Translations under genes and position numbers: made by a program
Part shown: positions 49,060-64,000 of the stretch, one piece after another
Layout: each line of letters opens with the position of its first letter
How positions within the stretch are numbered: position 1 is the first letter of the stretch
Notes under the pieces: model-generated
The model's database searches: none
Told to the model about the DNA's origin: nothing
Seen by the model: only the letters and a program-made list of their open reading frames with translations
Origin: Epiperipatus broadwayi
Lineage: Eukaryota > Onychophora > Udeonychophora > Euonychophora > Peripatidae
NCBI GenBank assembly: GCA_028023455.1
Contig: JAQFVV010000279.1
Span: 1-64,000, forward strand
Direction of reading: 5' to 3'
Length of the DNA: 64,000 bases

Positions 49060-49560
49060 ACAATTATGGGTACTGTAGTGTATCCATACATAACAAAATA
49101 GCAGACAAATTAAGGGAAATATGCAATCAGTATAACATCAGAACATCTTTCCAGAGCCATACCACACTACAAGGAATTCTAACATCTACAAAGCCTAAAC
49201 TTGAAATGCTGAAAAGAAAAACTGCATCTATGAAATACCATGTAAATGTGGAAAAACTTATATTGGTGAGACCAGCCAGCTCATTAAAAAGCACTTGCAA
49301 GAACATTTAAACTGATGATTCAAAGAGAGAAAACAGATGTGTCTAAGGTAGCAGATCAATTATGTACCAATGAATATACAAAAATATTGGATAGAGAGGA
49401 AAAAGTATATAAAAAAAGAAAATTCAAAAAAACTGCTCACATGACAATGGTGAATAACCACATAAGCCAATGTAGTGTGATTATACATAAACCATTAATC
49501 AAATTTGCCCTTAGAATAAAATGGAGAAATGATGAGAAACCTCATACATAAATTTATAAA
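49060..49560 (+). pseudogene. Penelope-like element remnant: GIY-YIG endonuclease region
   Basis: Penelope-like retroelements encode a reverse transcriptase followed by a GIY-YIG nuclease that nicks the target. Three frames here give consecutive pieces of that C-terminus. First comes IADKLREICNQYNIRTSF and QGILTSTKPKLEMLK (linker, from 49098). Next is NCIYEIPCKCGKTYIGET (from 49218; the CxC zinc knuckle and the YIG of the nuclease), then KKHLQEHLN. Last are DVSKVADQL and YTKILDREEKVYKKRK with NNHISQC (49336-49470), where families carry the catalytic Glu region (ILDRE). Two frameshifts and a stop after LQEHLN make it a pseudogene. The polymerase part is not seen. E-family hammerhead units lie on both sides, as expected for the terminal repeats of such elements. 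Confidence 0.85.
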
Positions 49561-49575
49561 ATTTCTAGTGACTGT

Positions 49576-49735
49576 TGCATTTGGCAGGATGGCTCAGTTA
49601 GAGCATTATCTTAAAATTTAATGCTCAAGAATCTAAGTGTCCAGGCTCAAAACATGGAAATAGTGTAACATATAAATCCAACTAAAACATCATCATCACA
49701 AACCTTCAACAAAACACTAAATAAAATGGAACTCC
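49576..49735 (+). mobile_element. tRNA-headed SINE
   Basis: AGGATGGCTCAGTTAGAGCATT is a box A-like head and CTTAAAATTTAATGCTCAAGAATC follows. The same order is seen at 59978 and, inverted, at 11370. The body is short and decayed. Confidence 0.6.
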
Positions 49736-50040
49736 ACTAATCATACCAAAGTGCACATTAGAAGATTAAGAAATATGAAAGCAAATTAAAATTTGTTTTT
49801 TTTTCAATATTGTGAGACAATTTACAAATGAATGTTAATATTTGAATACAATCATAATTTATATACTTGTACCATTTATCAATATCACAATGATGATTTA
49901 AAATCTGTTTTGGCCATGAATATGAGGGGCAAAACCTCAAAAGCACTAGGCCTGCATTAATTTACTTTGATTATTTTCTTATCATTAACAGCTTCTTCAC
50001 CCAGTATGTTAAAGTGCTTGTATATACTATAATTGGACCA
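49736..50040. other. AT-rich DNA
   Basis: No gene or repeat is recognised. Confidence 0.45.
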
Positions 50041-50380
50041 TGTAATTAGAGGGATTTAACCACAGACTTTTTATATCTCTTCAACTATCTACTCTACTCA
50101 AACAACAAATACATATAACCATGCACATGCAAAAAATAAGTAATCTGCAGTATATGTATTTCATGCTGAATCAGCATTCATTCCAGGGGTTCAGAGCACC
50201 ATCTGAACCAACTGATGACTGCTGTTTCAGAATGAAATATTTTATATTGGAGGTCATTTATCTGCACAAATTAACAGTGCTGGTTTAGCACAAAATACTT
50301 ACATCGGAGATCATTTACCTTTTTTCACATGTGTGTGATCATGTTGTATAGATTGTTTGAAATAGAATGAATAACCCCTT
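50041..50380. mobile_element. E-family foldback with one central and two partial ribozymes
   Basis: Outer arms are related as inverted repeats (CCATGCACATGC on the left, CACATGTGTGTGATCATG on the right). Inside are a partial minus-strand E motif (50130-50183), a plus-strand E motif (50198-50262) and a third, 5'-truncated plus-strand motif (50272-50325). This looks like a rearranged terminal-repeat cluster of the PLE. Confidence 0.7.
50198..50262 (+). ncRNA. Hammerhead ribozyme-like RNA, family E
   Basis: The core CTGATGA (50212-50218) and GAAA (50234-50237) are intact. CCAA pairs with TTGG. Helix III ATA..TAT closes a TTT loop, and A precedes TTGG at the cleavage site. Hairpin II CTGCTGTTTCAGAAT pairs at CTG with CAG but its closing pairs are lost. 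The outer helix I is short. Confidence 0.65.
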
Positions 50381-52690
50381 GAATATCTGTTATTAAATCC
50401 CCTATAATTACAAATAAACATTAATAAGTTAGTTTTGACATGGAAACATGTTGAATTAATAATGATAGTGAGTAAAACCCAAAGCATATAGCCTTATTGT
50501 GATCATCTTTGCTTTATAGAGTTAACTGTCATACCTTGACTATTGTCTCAACCTTGGATGAAAAGTATAGAGAAATGTAAAGAAACACAAAATTTTAATG
50601 TTATGGAATCTCACTGAATAAATATTGATATATAATGTTATTTTGAAATGTATATTCTAACACTGACAAAATTTTTAGACAACTTTGTGAAAAGTCTAAA
50701 AAATATGAATCATCCTTTATTGCTTTCAAGAATCCGAAAAGCTTACACTAGTACCATAAGGCAGCTGGAATTTTACACAGTAATCAAATAGAATTACTCA
50801 CATTAGCATATACTTCCATAAAAATGTAAATGCCGATATTAAAGTTGATACTAAAACCTTTTTTTGTGATAAGATGCAGAATTTTAAAAAAGGCTGCATT
50901 TTTTCTCAAACCCTCCTTAAAAAGTCTTTTGCTATCATTTTGTAATTTAATAACCCTTAAGTAATTTATTTATTTATTCTGTATAATTATTTATTTAGGC
51001 ATAAGTAAAAATAAGCAAATGGCTTTATAGTTCAGAGGTTAATAAGTTATAAAACCGGAAGTGCCAGAATCTTATGATTCAAAATATGATCTCCACCATT
51101 GCATCAAACCACATAGTGCAAATGTAGGCATGATTTAAAGACTCTAGGAAACTATCAAAAACATTATTGCTTTCCTTCCAAAAGTTCTAATTAATGCTTA
51201 TTCTTTTGTTCTGACACAGCTTTTGTACTCACCTGAAAGTTAGATTAAATCATTTCTTTATATCTGAAATTGGTATTTTTTTATTTTAAAAGTTTCATAA
51301 GATTGTAATGTATATTCAAAAACAACTATCTTTTTAACTATTGCTTTAATTGTGTGACAGTCAGATTTATACAGTCACAAAATAAAATGCAGAGTTCTGG
51401 AAAATTATACCAAGGCTAATCTAGATGAGTGGTTGAAACCTCAAATTAGATCGTAACTCAGATCCTCCACCAACACCCCATGACTTACTACCCTATGAAT
51501 GACATATATGAGGTAGTTTTTTAATTCCCATAGAGCAAGAGACTCAGGAAATAAATTATGAATCATTGATAATTTAACTAAATACACACATCTATGGCTG
51601 GCTAGACAATGCATATATTAATAACTAGTACTAAATTAAGAGTAGATTTGGATAAGATTTGGTAATGAATTACTAATAACATACTAAACATTTATAAGTT
51701 TTAAGTATTTAATTGTGAAAATATAAGATAAGTAATACAAAATATAAATACTGCATCAGGATATACACACATAGATGTAGCAATGATGAGCAAGTTAGAG
51801 AACAGAATCTCATCTGATGCACTATAATTAAAATAAGTTTATTACAATTTTAATCTACAGTCTAATCATTGCCTTAATTATGATATACTATCCCTAAAAG
51901 GTTTGCTAATAGTCAAATCATATGAGAATGATAACTACAGATATGACTAATACCTTATTATTATGTATTGAGTAATCAATGTGCTCTTTATGCAGATTGC
52001 ATTATATAAACTAGGTCTGAGGTTCAGATCAATGCTGAACAAATAATATTCTGGTGGGCAAATTGGAAATTTGTAGTGTAACTTCCAAAACTATGGTGCT
52101 ACCAAGTACTCAGTTTCCATGGACCCTATGACTTGCTATCTTAAAATAAGTGAACATTTAGTTTGGGTGATTGGAGCAGCTTATAAAACAATCTGGACCC
52201 TTGTGTTCCAGTTCTAAAATAAGATAATGGGGTGGCCCTTAAAACCAAAATTCATTTTTAAAAGAGAGCTGTCCAAACTAAGAATAATGGATGGCCCTTA
52301 AAACCAAAGCCCATTTTAATAAGAATATAATAGCAAGGCATATACTGCATCTGTGTGCTTTATAAAGACAAATTTGTAATGCTTTCAAAATATAAACATT
52401 AAAATTAATCAAGGGCAAAATCTATAGTTTCATTCTGCAAAACTACTATATGCCGGTTCGTAAATTAGCATACTTAAATCATGCTAAAAGGGGTAATTAC
52501 AAGTGACCTAGTTTACCCAGTAATCCATATAGTTTATAAAAATAAATTAAAGAGGAGTAAAACATATTTGGGACTTAAAATTAACTAATTACTTATAATA
52601 TTCTTTAAAATATCATTCTCTCATACTTAAAGTAAATAGACTTTTAAGATGCAAACCTGATTTATACAATAAGCCAAAACATAGTAGTTT
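50381..52690. other. AT-rich intergenic DNA
   Basis: No gene is recognised. A possible SINE head (about 51018-51095) and two AACCAAAATTCATTTTTAA-like tandem phrases near 52240 and 52300 were noted. Confidence 0.45.
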
Positions 52691-52693
52691 AAC

Positions 52694-52697
<4 letters not shown>

Positions 52698-52754
<57 letters not shown>

Positions 52755-52758
52755 AGAT

Positions 52759-52794
<36 letters not shown>
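52698..52794. repeat. (CA)n(TA)n compound microsatellite
   Basis: CA units followed by TA, then a TGTGTGTGAGATTGCA interruption and more TA. TTGCATATAT and ATATATGCAA form inverted ends around the second tract. The frame of Ile-Tyr repeats over it is an artefact. Confidence 0.95.
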
Positions 52795-57759
<4,965 letters not shown>

Positions 57760-57866
57760 TTTTTTTTTTTTTTTTAAGTGTCATAGCATCGGCCGGGACG
57801 CGAACCCGCAACCCGGGCAACTGCCTGTAAATGCAAGGCAGTCGCGCTGACCTCTCGACCACCAAA
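57760..57866 (-). mobile_element. tRNA(Ser/Leu-like)-derived SINE, minus strand
   Basis: Minus strand: GGTGGTCGAGAGGTCAGC (box A-like), GGGTTGCGGGTTCGCGTCCC (box B-like), GATGCTATGACAC, then an A-rich tail at 57760-57776. Faces the plus-strand copy at 57914 across about 50 bp. Confidence 0.8.
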
Positions 57867-57913
57867 TTGATTTGAACGCCAAAGTATTGTTGAAAAACAT
57901 TAAATCATTGTCA

Positions 57914-58019
57914 AGCATTGGTGGTAGAGAGGTCAGCGACAGCTGCTTTACAAGTAATTGTCCCGGGTTAGTGGGTTCGCTTCCCGGCTGATGCTATGAC
58001 ACATTGGGAAAAAAAAAAA
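57914..58019 (+). mobile_element. tRNA(Ser/Leu-like)-derived SINE, plus strand
   Basis: GGTGGTAGAGAGGTCAGC, then GTGGGTTCGCTTCCCGGC, GATGCTATGACACATTGGG and an A tail. Forms a head-to-head inverted pair with the previous SINE. Similar tail and head at 45.3 kb define the family. Confidence 0.8.
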
Positions 58020-58139
58020 CATTAAATCATTTATTTATAATCTATTTGTAATAAAAATAATTGAGATTTACCTATAGATTTAAAAAATGGAAAGTCTATA
58101 TTTGCCTTAACTGATCTCAAAAAGATATATAATAAAGTG

Positions 58140-58205
58140 AAGGACAAAACAAGACAAGATTATGTCTCCATTCCAGTATCATCTAGTGTAAACTTAAATA
58201 ATCAA
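58140..58205. mobile_element. C-family fragment
   Basis: AGTATCATCTAGTGTAAACTTAAATAATCAATGATTACCAG resembles the start of the C unit at 46580 (TGCCACTCAGTGCAAGC, then TCAATGGATGCCAG). It abuts the A cluster that follows. Confidence 0.5.
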
Positions 58206-58563
58206 TGATTACCAGATAATAAGAGTAAATTGTTACATTTTCATTTACCATTGTCAAATTTCCTCCACTCACAACTTTGACGCCATCCATTTCAAATTAA
58301 TATAATAATGATTATTACTAATCATTTTCGAAACTAGAGATTATCTCTAGCGCAGATAAACTTTCAATCTCGGTTAAACCTTAATATATCTGATTTTTTA
58401 TTTTATACACACACGGAGTTATTCACCTTTCTCTTTCCCATGTGTAATATCTTTATAGATATAATAAACGCCTCCATACTTCCCCATTCTTTTTAAATTC
58501 TTATAAATAAAGATATAATAAAAGACAAAAATGCAACAATTTACTCTAGATAAATACTGTACT

Positions 58564-58682
58564 CTTCATATAATGAAGATGTATATGAGAGATAGTGACC
58601 TAGGCCAACTGATGAGTGCTGGTTTAGCACGAAATGCATCTTGGGGGTCATTTGTCTTTTAATATATCTTTATTTATATGAA
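58564..58682 (+). ncRNA. Hammerhead ribozyme, family A, complete core
   Basis: Helix I inner pairs are CCAA (58605-58608) with TTGG (58641-58644) and TGACC (58596-58600) with GGTCA (58646-58650). Outer helix I extends through ATGAGAGATAG with TTGTCTTTTA and beyond. The core CTGATGA (58609-58615) and GAAA (58631-58634) are intact. Hairpin II GTGCT-GGTTT-AGCAC spans 58616-58630. Helix III AT-GC-AT is two pairs and C17 is at 58640, so the predicted cut lies between 58640 and 58641. Compared with the 46-kb copy, one loop base differs. Confidence 0.88.
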
Positions 58683-58978
58683 TTTATAAAGAATATGGAA
58701 GTATAGAGGTGTTTATTATATCTATAAAGATATTACACATGGGAAAGAGAAAGGTGAATAACTCCGTGTGTATATAAAATAAATAAAATCAGATATATTA
58801 ATCTTTAACTGAGGTTTAAAGTTTATATCTGTGCTAGAGATAATGTCTAGTTTCGAAAATGATTAGTAATAATCATTATTGTATTTATCTGAAATGAATG
58901 GCGCAAAGTTGTGAGTGGAGAAAGTTTGACAATGGTAAATGAAAATATAACAATTTACTCTAGATATATACTGTACTC

Positions 58979-59097
58979 TTCATATAATAAAGATGTTTAT
59001 GAAGATATAATGACTTGGGTCAACTGATGAGTGCTGGTTCAGCACAAAATGCATCTTGGAGGTCATTTGACTTTTATTATATCTTTATTTATATGAA
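58979..59097 (+). ncRNA. Hammerhead ribozyme, family A, G12 to A
   Basis: Same fold as the preceding copy. TGACT still pairs with GGTCA through a G-U pair and TCAA with TTGG. The core GAAA is AAAA at its first position (G12), which should abolish cleavage. Confidence 0.8.
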
Positions 59098-59249
59098 TTT
59101 AAAAAGAATGGGAAGTATGGAGGTGTTAATTATATCTATAATAATAAGAATACCAAACTTTTTATACAGTAGTGCCACCAAGTGCAAGACTTCATAATCA
59201 ATGGATGTAGGAAGGTTTATGTGTAAAATCTCTACCTAGTGCCTAATCA

Positions 59250-59300
59250 TCCAATATCCCTAAACTAATTTCTAGCTTGTGACATTTATCAGTGAGGATT
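59250..59300 (-). ncRNA. Hammerhead-like motif, family C (G8 to A)
   Basis: Minus strand: ATCCTCA, CTGATAA (G8 changed to A), ATGTCACAAGCTA, GAAA, TTAGTT, TAGGGAT. Helix I pairs ATCCTCA with TAGGGAT at six of seven positions. Hairpin II is damaged. Confidence 0.55.
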
Positions 59301-59609
59301 CTTGAGTTGAGAGCATTGCACATGAATCTTAGGATCTAATGCAATTCTAGATCAGTCACTTTTTATCTATTTGGTTAACTATAAAGCTAGGAGCTCAAGA
59401 AGAAAACACCATAAGGTTTTGATGTCTTTAGTTTTTTAAAAAACACAGTCATCATTAACCTATAGGCAAGATAGATATAAAACCATCAAAACACCACATG
59501 ATTACCATTTCATATGATTACACATGCTGTTAATAAAAGTAACAAATAGGGAAAAATGACTGTAGATAGGTTGCACCAGATCTTAAGATTTAGATACAGT
59601 GCTCTCAAA

Positions 59610-59670
59610 TCTAAGGCTCCTCACTGATGAAAATCAGAAGCAAGAAACTAGTTTGGAGATATTGGATGAA
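59610..59670 (+). ncRNA. Hammerhead-like motif, family C
   Basis: Intact CTGATGA (59624-59630) and GAAA (59644-59647). Helix III is AC-TA-GT with T17 at 59653, then TGGAG. Hairpin II (AAATCAGAAGCAA) no longer pairs. Confidence 0.6.
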
Positions 59671-59733
59671 CAAACAATTTTATGCACAAACCTTCCTGCA
59701 TCCATCGATTACAAAGATTTGCACTTGGTAGTA

Positions 59734-59977
59734 TCATATGATGTTTAGTGGTTTAATATTAAATTTCTTTTGAAATAAATGTAAAATTTATTTAAATTTT
59801 ACAATTACTTTTACTGTTAATATTAGCACATAAGATAGTGTATATACAACATTTAGAATGATATTATTCTCTTCTTTTATGTTCTCCAAGAGTTGATAGC
59901 ATGATTAGAATGGAAATCAAACATGGATTGTTGGATTCATGAATATTAACATTTGAAGGTAATACTCTAATCTTTTG
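59734..59977. other. AT-rich DNA
   Basis: No gene or repeat is recognised. Confidence 0.4.
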
Positions 59978-60130
59978 CCTTTGGAAGAAAAGCTCAGTTA
60001 CATAGAGCATTGTCTTAAGATTCAATATTCAAGAATATAAAGGTCCATGTTTGATTCCCATGCTAGTAATATCACTGGTCAGGCTAGAGACACCAGAAAA
60101 AAAGAATAATAAAACAATTCGGTACATTGT
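59978..60130 (+). mobile_element. tRNA-headed SINE
   Basis: AAAGCTCAGTTACATAGAGCATTG, then CTTAAGATTCAATATTCAAGAAT, TTTGATTCCCATG and ACTGGTCAGGCTAGAGACACCAG. The order matches the head of the minus-strand SINE at 11.3 kb and the SINE at 49576. Confidence 0.65.
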
Positions 60131-60154
60131 GTATATTCTAACCTGTTCACTATT

Positions 60155-63020
60155 CATCATGATCATCATCAACATCATCCATTATCAGTGCACTGCAAGA
60201 TGAAAATCTCTCCAAGTTCAATTCATTTTCTCTGATCTTTAGCTTCTCTTTTCCACATCACCACTGCACACTTTCTTATTTCATCCATCCATTTCACATG
60301 TGGCCTCTTTCTGGTTTTTTTTACAATCTCTTAAAAATTCAGTTTAAGACTACAATTGTCAATCTATTATCATCTCTTCTAGTGATATGTCCAGCCCAAC
60401 TCCAGTCATTTAATTTTTTCAATGAGGTCAGTAACACCTATTTGTTCTCTTACCAATATATTGCATTTTTGATCTCTTCTTGTTACTCCTGACATGTATC
60501 TTCCATACTTCTTTGAATGGTATAAAGTCTCTGTATTGCTCTTCCATTAAGTGTCCAGGTCTCAGATCCATAAGCAAGAACTGGTAAAACACATATATTA
60601 AAAACCTTCCTTTTCAAACACATAAGCATATTTTCTTTTAGTATCAAGTTATTTCTACAAAAACCACTTCAACCAAGTTTAATTCTATGATTAATTTTAT
60701 CCATTATGTTATCATCTGTATTAATAATCTGACCACAGTATTTGTAACTATTAACTTCTTCTAACTCATCATAATCAATCTTTATTTTCATATTTTGAGA
60801 AAATCCATCAACTCTAAAGCATTATTTGCAAAAAACAACTACATCATCTGCAAAATATAAATGACTTAAATAATCTCCATTTATTTTCACTCCTTTAGTG
60901 TCTCATTTCAATCCACAAAATACTTCTTGTAGCACTGCTGTAAAAAGTTTTGGAGATAAGGAGTTACCCTATCTTACACCTCCTCAATATTGACTTTACC
61001 ATATCATTATGTGATCTAATTGTTGCTGTTGTATTTTTATAAATATTCTTTAAAATATGACAATATCCTGGATCTATATCTTGATGATCCAATGCTTTAA
61101 TCACTGAAGTAACATTTGTAGAATCAAATGCTTTTTCATAATCTACAAATCCAAAGCATAAAGGCAACTCATATTCATTTGTCATTTCTATAACTTCTCT
61201 CAGTACTAAACCACTTTTAAATCCAGCTTGTTCACTTGATTGCTGGAAATCCAAGGTTCTCTGTAGATGAGTTATAGTTATCTTGATAAAAAATTTGTAT
61301 AAAACTGATAAAAGACTGATAGGTCTGTAATTTCTAATATTTTCCTGATCCCCTTCTTAAAATATTAATATTAATACAGAATTCTTCCAATCTTCCGGTA
61401 CATCTTTATCATTTAGACATTTGGTATATAACTTTGCTAAAATTGTTTCTATTTCTTCACCTGCTTCTTTTAATATATCAATTATAATTCCATTATTACC
61501 TGTAGCCTTTTCTTTCTTCATAAATTTAATTGCATATTTTATTTCTTCATTTAAAATTCTGGGCAATTTGGAAGATATGATAGATATAGGAGGTACTTGT
61601 TCTTTATAACTATATAATTCTTGATAAAAACCTTCTACCCATTTCATGATGTTATCTCTTTTTTTTAGTAATAATTCCATTTTTTTTTCTTATTGCAGAT
61701 ATAAATTTCCTACCAATACCAAAATGTTGTTTTTCACTCTTGAGACTTTTATTCTCTTCTATAGCCTTCCTTGCTATTTCACAGTTATACTTTCTTATAT
61801 CATTTTCAACTCTTTTGCGCACCATTTTACAAAATTTTTGGTATTCAATCATTTTTGTATATCTTCATATTTCTTCTTTTCTTCATACATTTTCTAGTCT
61901 CAGTAAAAATTTTATTGATCAATTGCTGCTTTTTTTAACCAGCTATTTTTGTTGCAGTTTTTAAAAGTGTATCAATTATTTTCTTATTAATTTTATTCAA
62001 ATCTGAATCGTGTTCAAAATCTACTCATGCTTGAAATCAATTTATAAGTTCTAATTTAAATTCACTAGAATGTTTGTGAAGATTAGGAGTATCAACTGTA
62101 TATACTGTTTTTCTTAATAATTTTTCTCTCTCTCTCTCTATCTAGTTTGCATTAACATGTGTCTTACATCTCATTAATCAATTATTACATTCTATGTTGG
62201 ATTTATTAAGAACAGTATAATTTTGAACTACATATTTTCTGTTAATCAAAATATAATCCAATTCTGCTGTTCCTTTATTTAATGCTTCCATGTTAATTTC
62301 CATTTAGCATTTTTTCACAAAAAGAATAAAGTTTTATCTTTCTGCAAAAGTCTATGGCCTTTCTCATTTCTATCACCATAACTCATTTATTGATAACACT
62401 TTCATCTTTCAATTGTTTACCAATTTTATCATAGAAGTCTCCCATAACAAATTTTAAATGTAGTTTTGTCTGATCAAAAGCTTTTGTACATCTATATAAA
62501 AACTCTTTATGTCATCACAATGAGAACTTGTTGGGGTCTAACCCTGAATTATTGCATTTTATATCTGCTATTAAGTTTAATAATTAACTTTGCCAGTCTG
62601 TTTGATACACCATTATTCTCCATAATGTTATTTTTCCACTTTTTTTAATAATAAATCCTATTCCACTTGTGTTTCCAATATTTGTGTTTTTTGTAGCATA
62701 GTACATGGACACTTATTAAATCAATTATATCTTTACCTTTTCTCCTAAATTCACAAAGTCAATAATGTTCTATTTTATATGAGATTATTCTTCTTCCAAT
62801 TTTTGAAATTTTCCTTCACTTGAAAGTTATCTGTAGTTGTAAGTATCTAAATAAAAAAAATGTCATCATCAAATGGCAGTCTGCATCTGCGACCAGGAGA
62901 CTTTTAGTATCCTTGTCTTTTGTGATAACTATTGCCTTGGCTGGTAACTTTACAGCCTTCTGAAAATAAGGACCATGATTTAATTTTGTCCTTCATGATT
63001 GTAAATATCTATCAAAAAAA
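60155..63020 (-). pseudogene. RTE-like LINE, nearly full length, decayed
   Basis: Minus-strand copy of the family seen at 13.3 and 24.05 kb, with both halves present. From its 5' end (about 63020): a non-coding leader; an endonuclease with MGDFYDKIGKQ-like sequence near 62440 and LDYILINRK-like sequence near 62250; a linker; the polymerase N-terminal part (ATGNNGIIIDILKEAGEE, about 61500); EQAGFKSGLVLREVI (about 61225); CFGFVDYEKAFDS (about 61150, motif A with the catalytic Asp); SHLYFADDVVVF (about 60850, motif C); GSETWTL (about 60565); and a CATCATCATC-rich 3' end near 60160, the complement of the family's TGATGA tail. Many stops and frameshifts remove any activity. The copy supplies the reference order for the two partial copies. 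Confidence 0.87.
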
Positions 63021-63290
63021 AAAATCATTCACACACATATTCATTTTACTTCAAGAAAGCTCTACTAATTTCTGTTAAGCACTATCAGATGACTGAGAAG
63101 AAACATTATGGTAGTTTTTGATCTTATGTGTATATATATATATGTATATATATATATCTTGTACTTTTCAAAATTTTTGATTACTGTATTTACTAATATT
63201 ATAAGATTCCGTATATTGCTTTGAAAAAATACAGGTATCGATTTATGATATATATATATATATATATATAAATACAGGTATCGATTTATG

Positions 63291-63324
<34 letters not shown>

Positions 63325-64000
63325 ATGCATAACATATTGTGTTAAAATTTTGGCAAAGTAATAATTCACAATGATCAGGTTATCTCTTCATTCTGATATG
63401 CCATTAACTTATCACTTCAACCTGCATTTGTGTAAATAATTGAATGGATTCATACATAAGTGCATAGAGTAAATGCAAAAGTTTTATGTTTACAAGATGG
63501 CATAATAACTATAACATATGACATATTTTAAGTATATTAAATTATTTATGCATTTTCATATCGATATATATCTTCGTTGTTCAAATCTTGAAAAAAATTG
63601 CAAATTTATGTCAGGTTAAATGAGACAAAATCATTTAATCCACATGTGAACTGAACCACATAGGACAAAATAATATAATTGTTTTATTGCTTCAGAACAC
63701 TGGAAATGCAAACACTGTAATCAGTCCAAGGATCTTACATTCATTATACAATGACAAATATTCTATTATTGTGTATGTGTAAAGTTGCATGCTTGCACAT
63801 ATGTACATTATATTATATTCCATTTGTAAGATGTATGTGTATGTATACACACAATATGTATAAGTGTGATTATAAATTTTATATATATATATTATACATA
63901 CCTGACTTAATGATAAATAAAAAGAAAAAAAAAAAGCTTTATTATCTTTACTTTATCAGTGTTGTTATAAGAGCGCGCGCACACACACACACGCACAACG
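63021..64000. other. AT-rich DNA with (TA)n, tandem and (GC)(CA)n tracts
   Basis: No gene is recognised. Two tandem ~46-bp copies of ATACAGGTATCGATTTATGA plus (TA)n lie at 63226-63310. A (GT)n tract follows at 63310-63326, and CG/CA dinucleotide repeats end the window. Confidence 0.6.

Larger units (their letters stand above)
58206..59140. mobile_element. A-family cluster: one inverted and two direct units
   Basis: 58217-58533 is a minus-strand partial A unit whose ribozyme is deleted. A plus-strand full unit begins at 58537 and a second begins at 58951 (414-base step). The inverted stub followed by direct copies repeats the layout of the 337-bp insertion at 5.4 kb. No protein is encoded. 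Confidence 0.85.
59167..59733. mobile_element. C-family foldback, about 570 bp
   Basis: The left arm (59167-59370) and right arm (59555-59733) are inverted copies: AGTGCCACCAAGTGCAAG on the left corresponds to GCACTTGGTAGTATC on the right. Each arm contains a C hammerhead-like motif. The middle (59371-59554) is unrelated AT-rich sequence. Confidence 0.8.

Overview
The window looks like about 64 kb of intergenic, transposon-dense DNA from an invertebrate animal. Base composition is strongly A+T-rich (roughly three quarters by eye). There are no bacterial-style operons, but there are APE-type LINEs, a Penelope-like element (PLE) remnant, tRNA-headed SINEs, long (TA)n, (ATCT)n and (AAT)n microsatellites, and many inverted or tandem repeat units. 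I could not assign a species; a mollusc or arthropod is plausible. I found no host protein-coding gene that I can defend. Almost every long reading frame belongs to a transposable element or a microsatellite.

Layout. 1-5.2 kb: AT-rich, unassigned. 5.2-9.5 kb: two direct copies of a ~1.15-kb segment. The first is interrupted by a 796-bp insertion made of a 38-bp inverted piece plus about two copies of a 337-bp unit; it has a 12-bp target duplication and an empty site in the sister copy. 11.1-11.6 kb: two inverted SINEs. 13.3-14.6 kb: 5' half of an RTE-like LINE (endonuclease), followed by an insert with a 15-bp minisatellite. 20.3-21.5 kb: CCATTAC repeats and a possible PLE remnant. 22.8-27 kb: a decayed LINE with the 3' end of the 13.3-kb LINE family nested inside it. 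29.5-31.4 kb: an L1/Tx1-like LINE 3' end inserted into a ribozyme-bearing foldback unit. 31.4-40.3 kb: two ~1.54-kb near-identical direct repeats (LTR-like) around a 5.8-kb interior that encodes an unrecognised Lys/Glu-rich coiled-coil protein, now broken. 45.9-50.4 kb: ribozyme-bearing repeats on both sides of a PLE GIY-YIG endonuclease remnant. 57.8-60.1 kb: inverted SINEs and a second large cluster of ribozyme-bearing repeats. 60.2-63.0 kb: a nearly full-length minus-strand RTE-like LINE, decayed.

The most interesting content is a set of hammerhead-ribozyme (HHR) motifs. At least three sequence-distinct families (called A, E and C here) and a singleton type (B) share the type I layout: helix I, CUGAUGA, hairpin II, GAAA, a 2-4 bp helix III with a tiny loop, then UC or UA, then helix I. 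Two A copies (46.0 kb minus, 58.6 kb plus) have a complete consensus core and long paired helix I arms. Families A and E pair with different sequences at the same helices, which is strong compensatory evidence. A units repeat head-to-tail at about 410 bp. E units flank the PLE endonuclease remnant. Minimal-helix-III type I hammerheads are known from PLE terminal repeats and from small non-autonomous tandem retroelements (retrozymes). My inference is that this window carries a PLE plus several non-autonomous ribozyme families that may depend on it.
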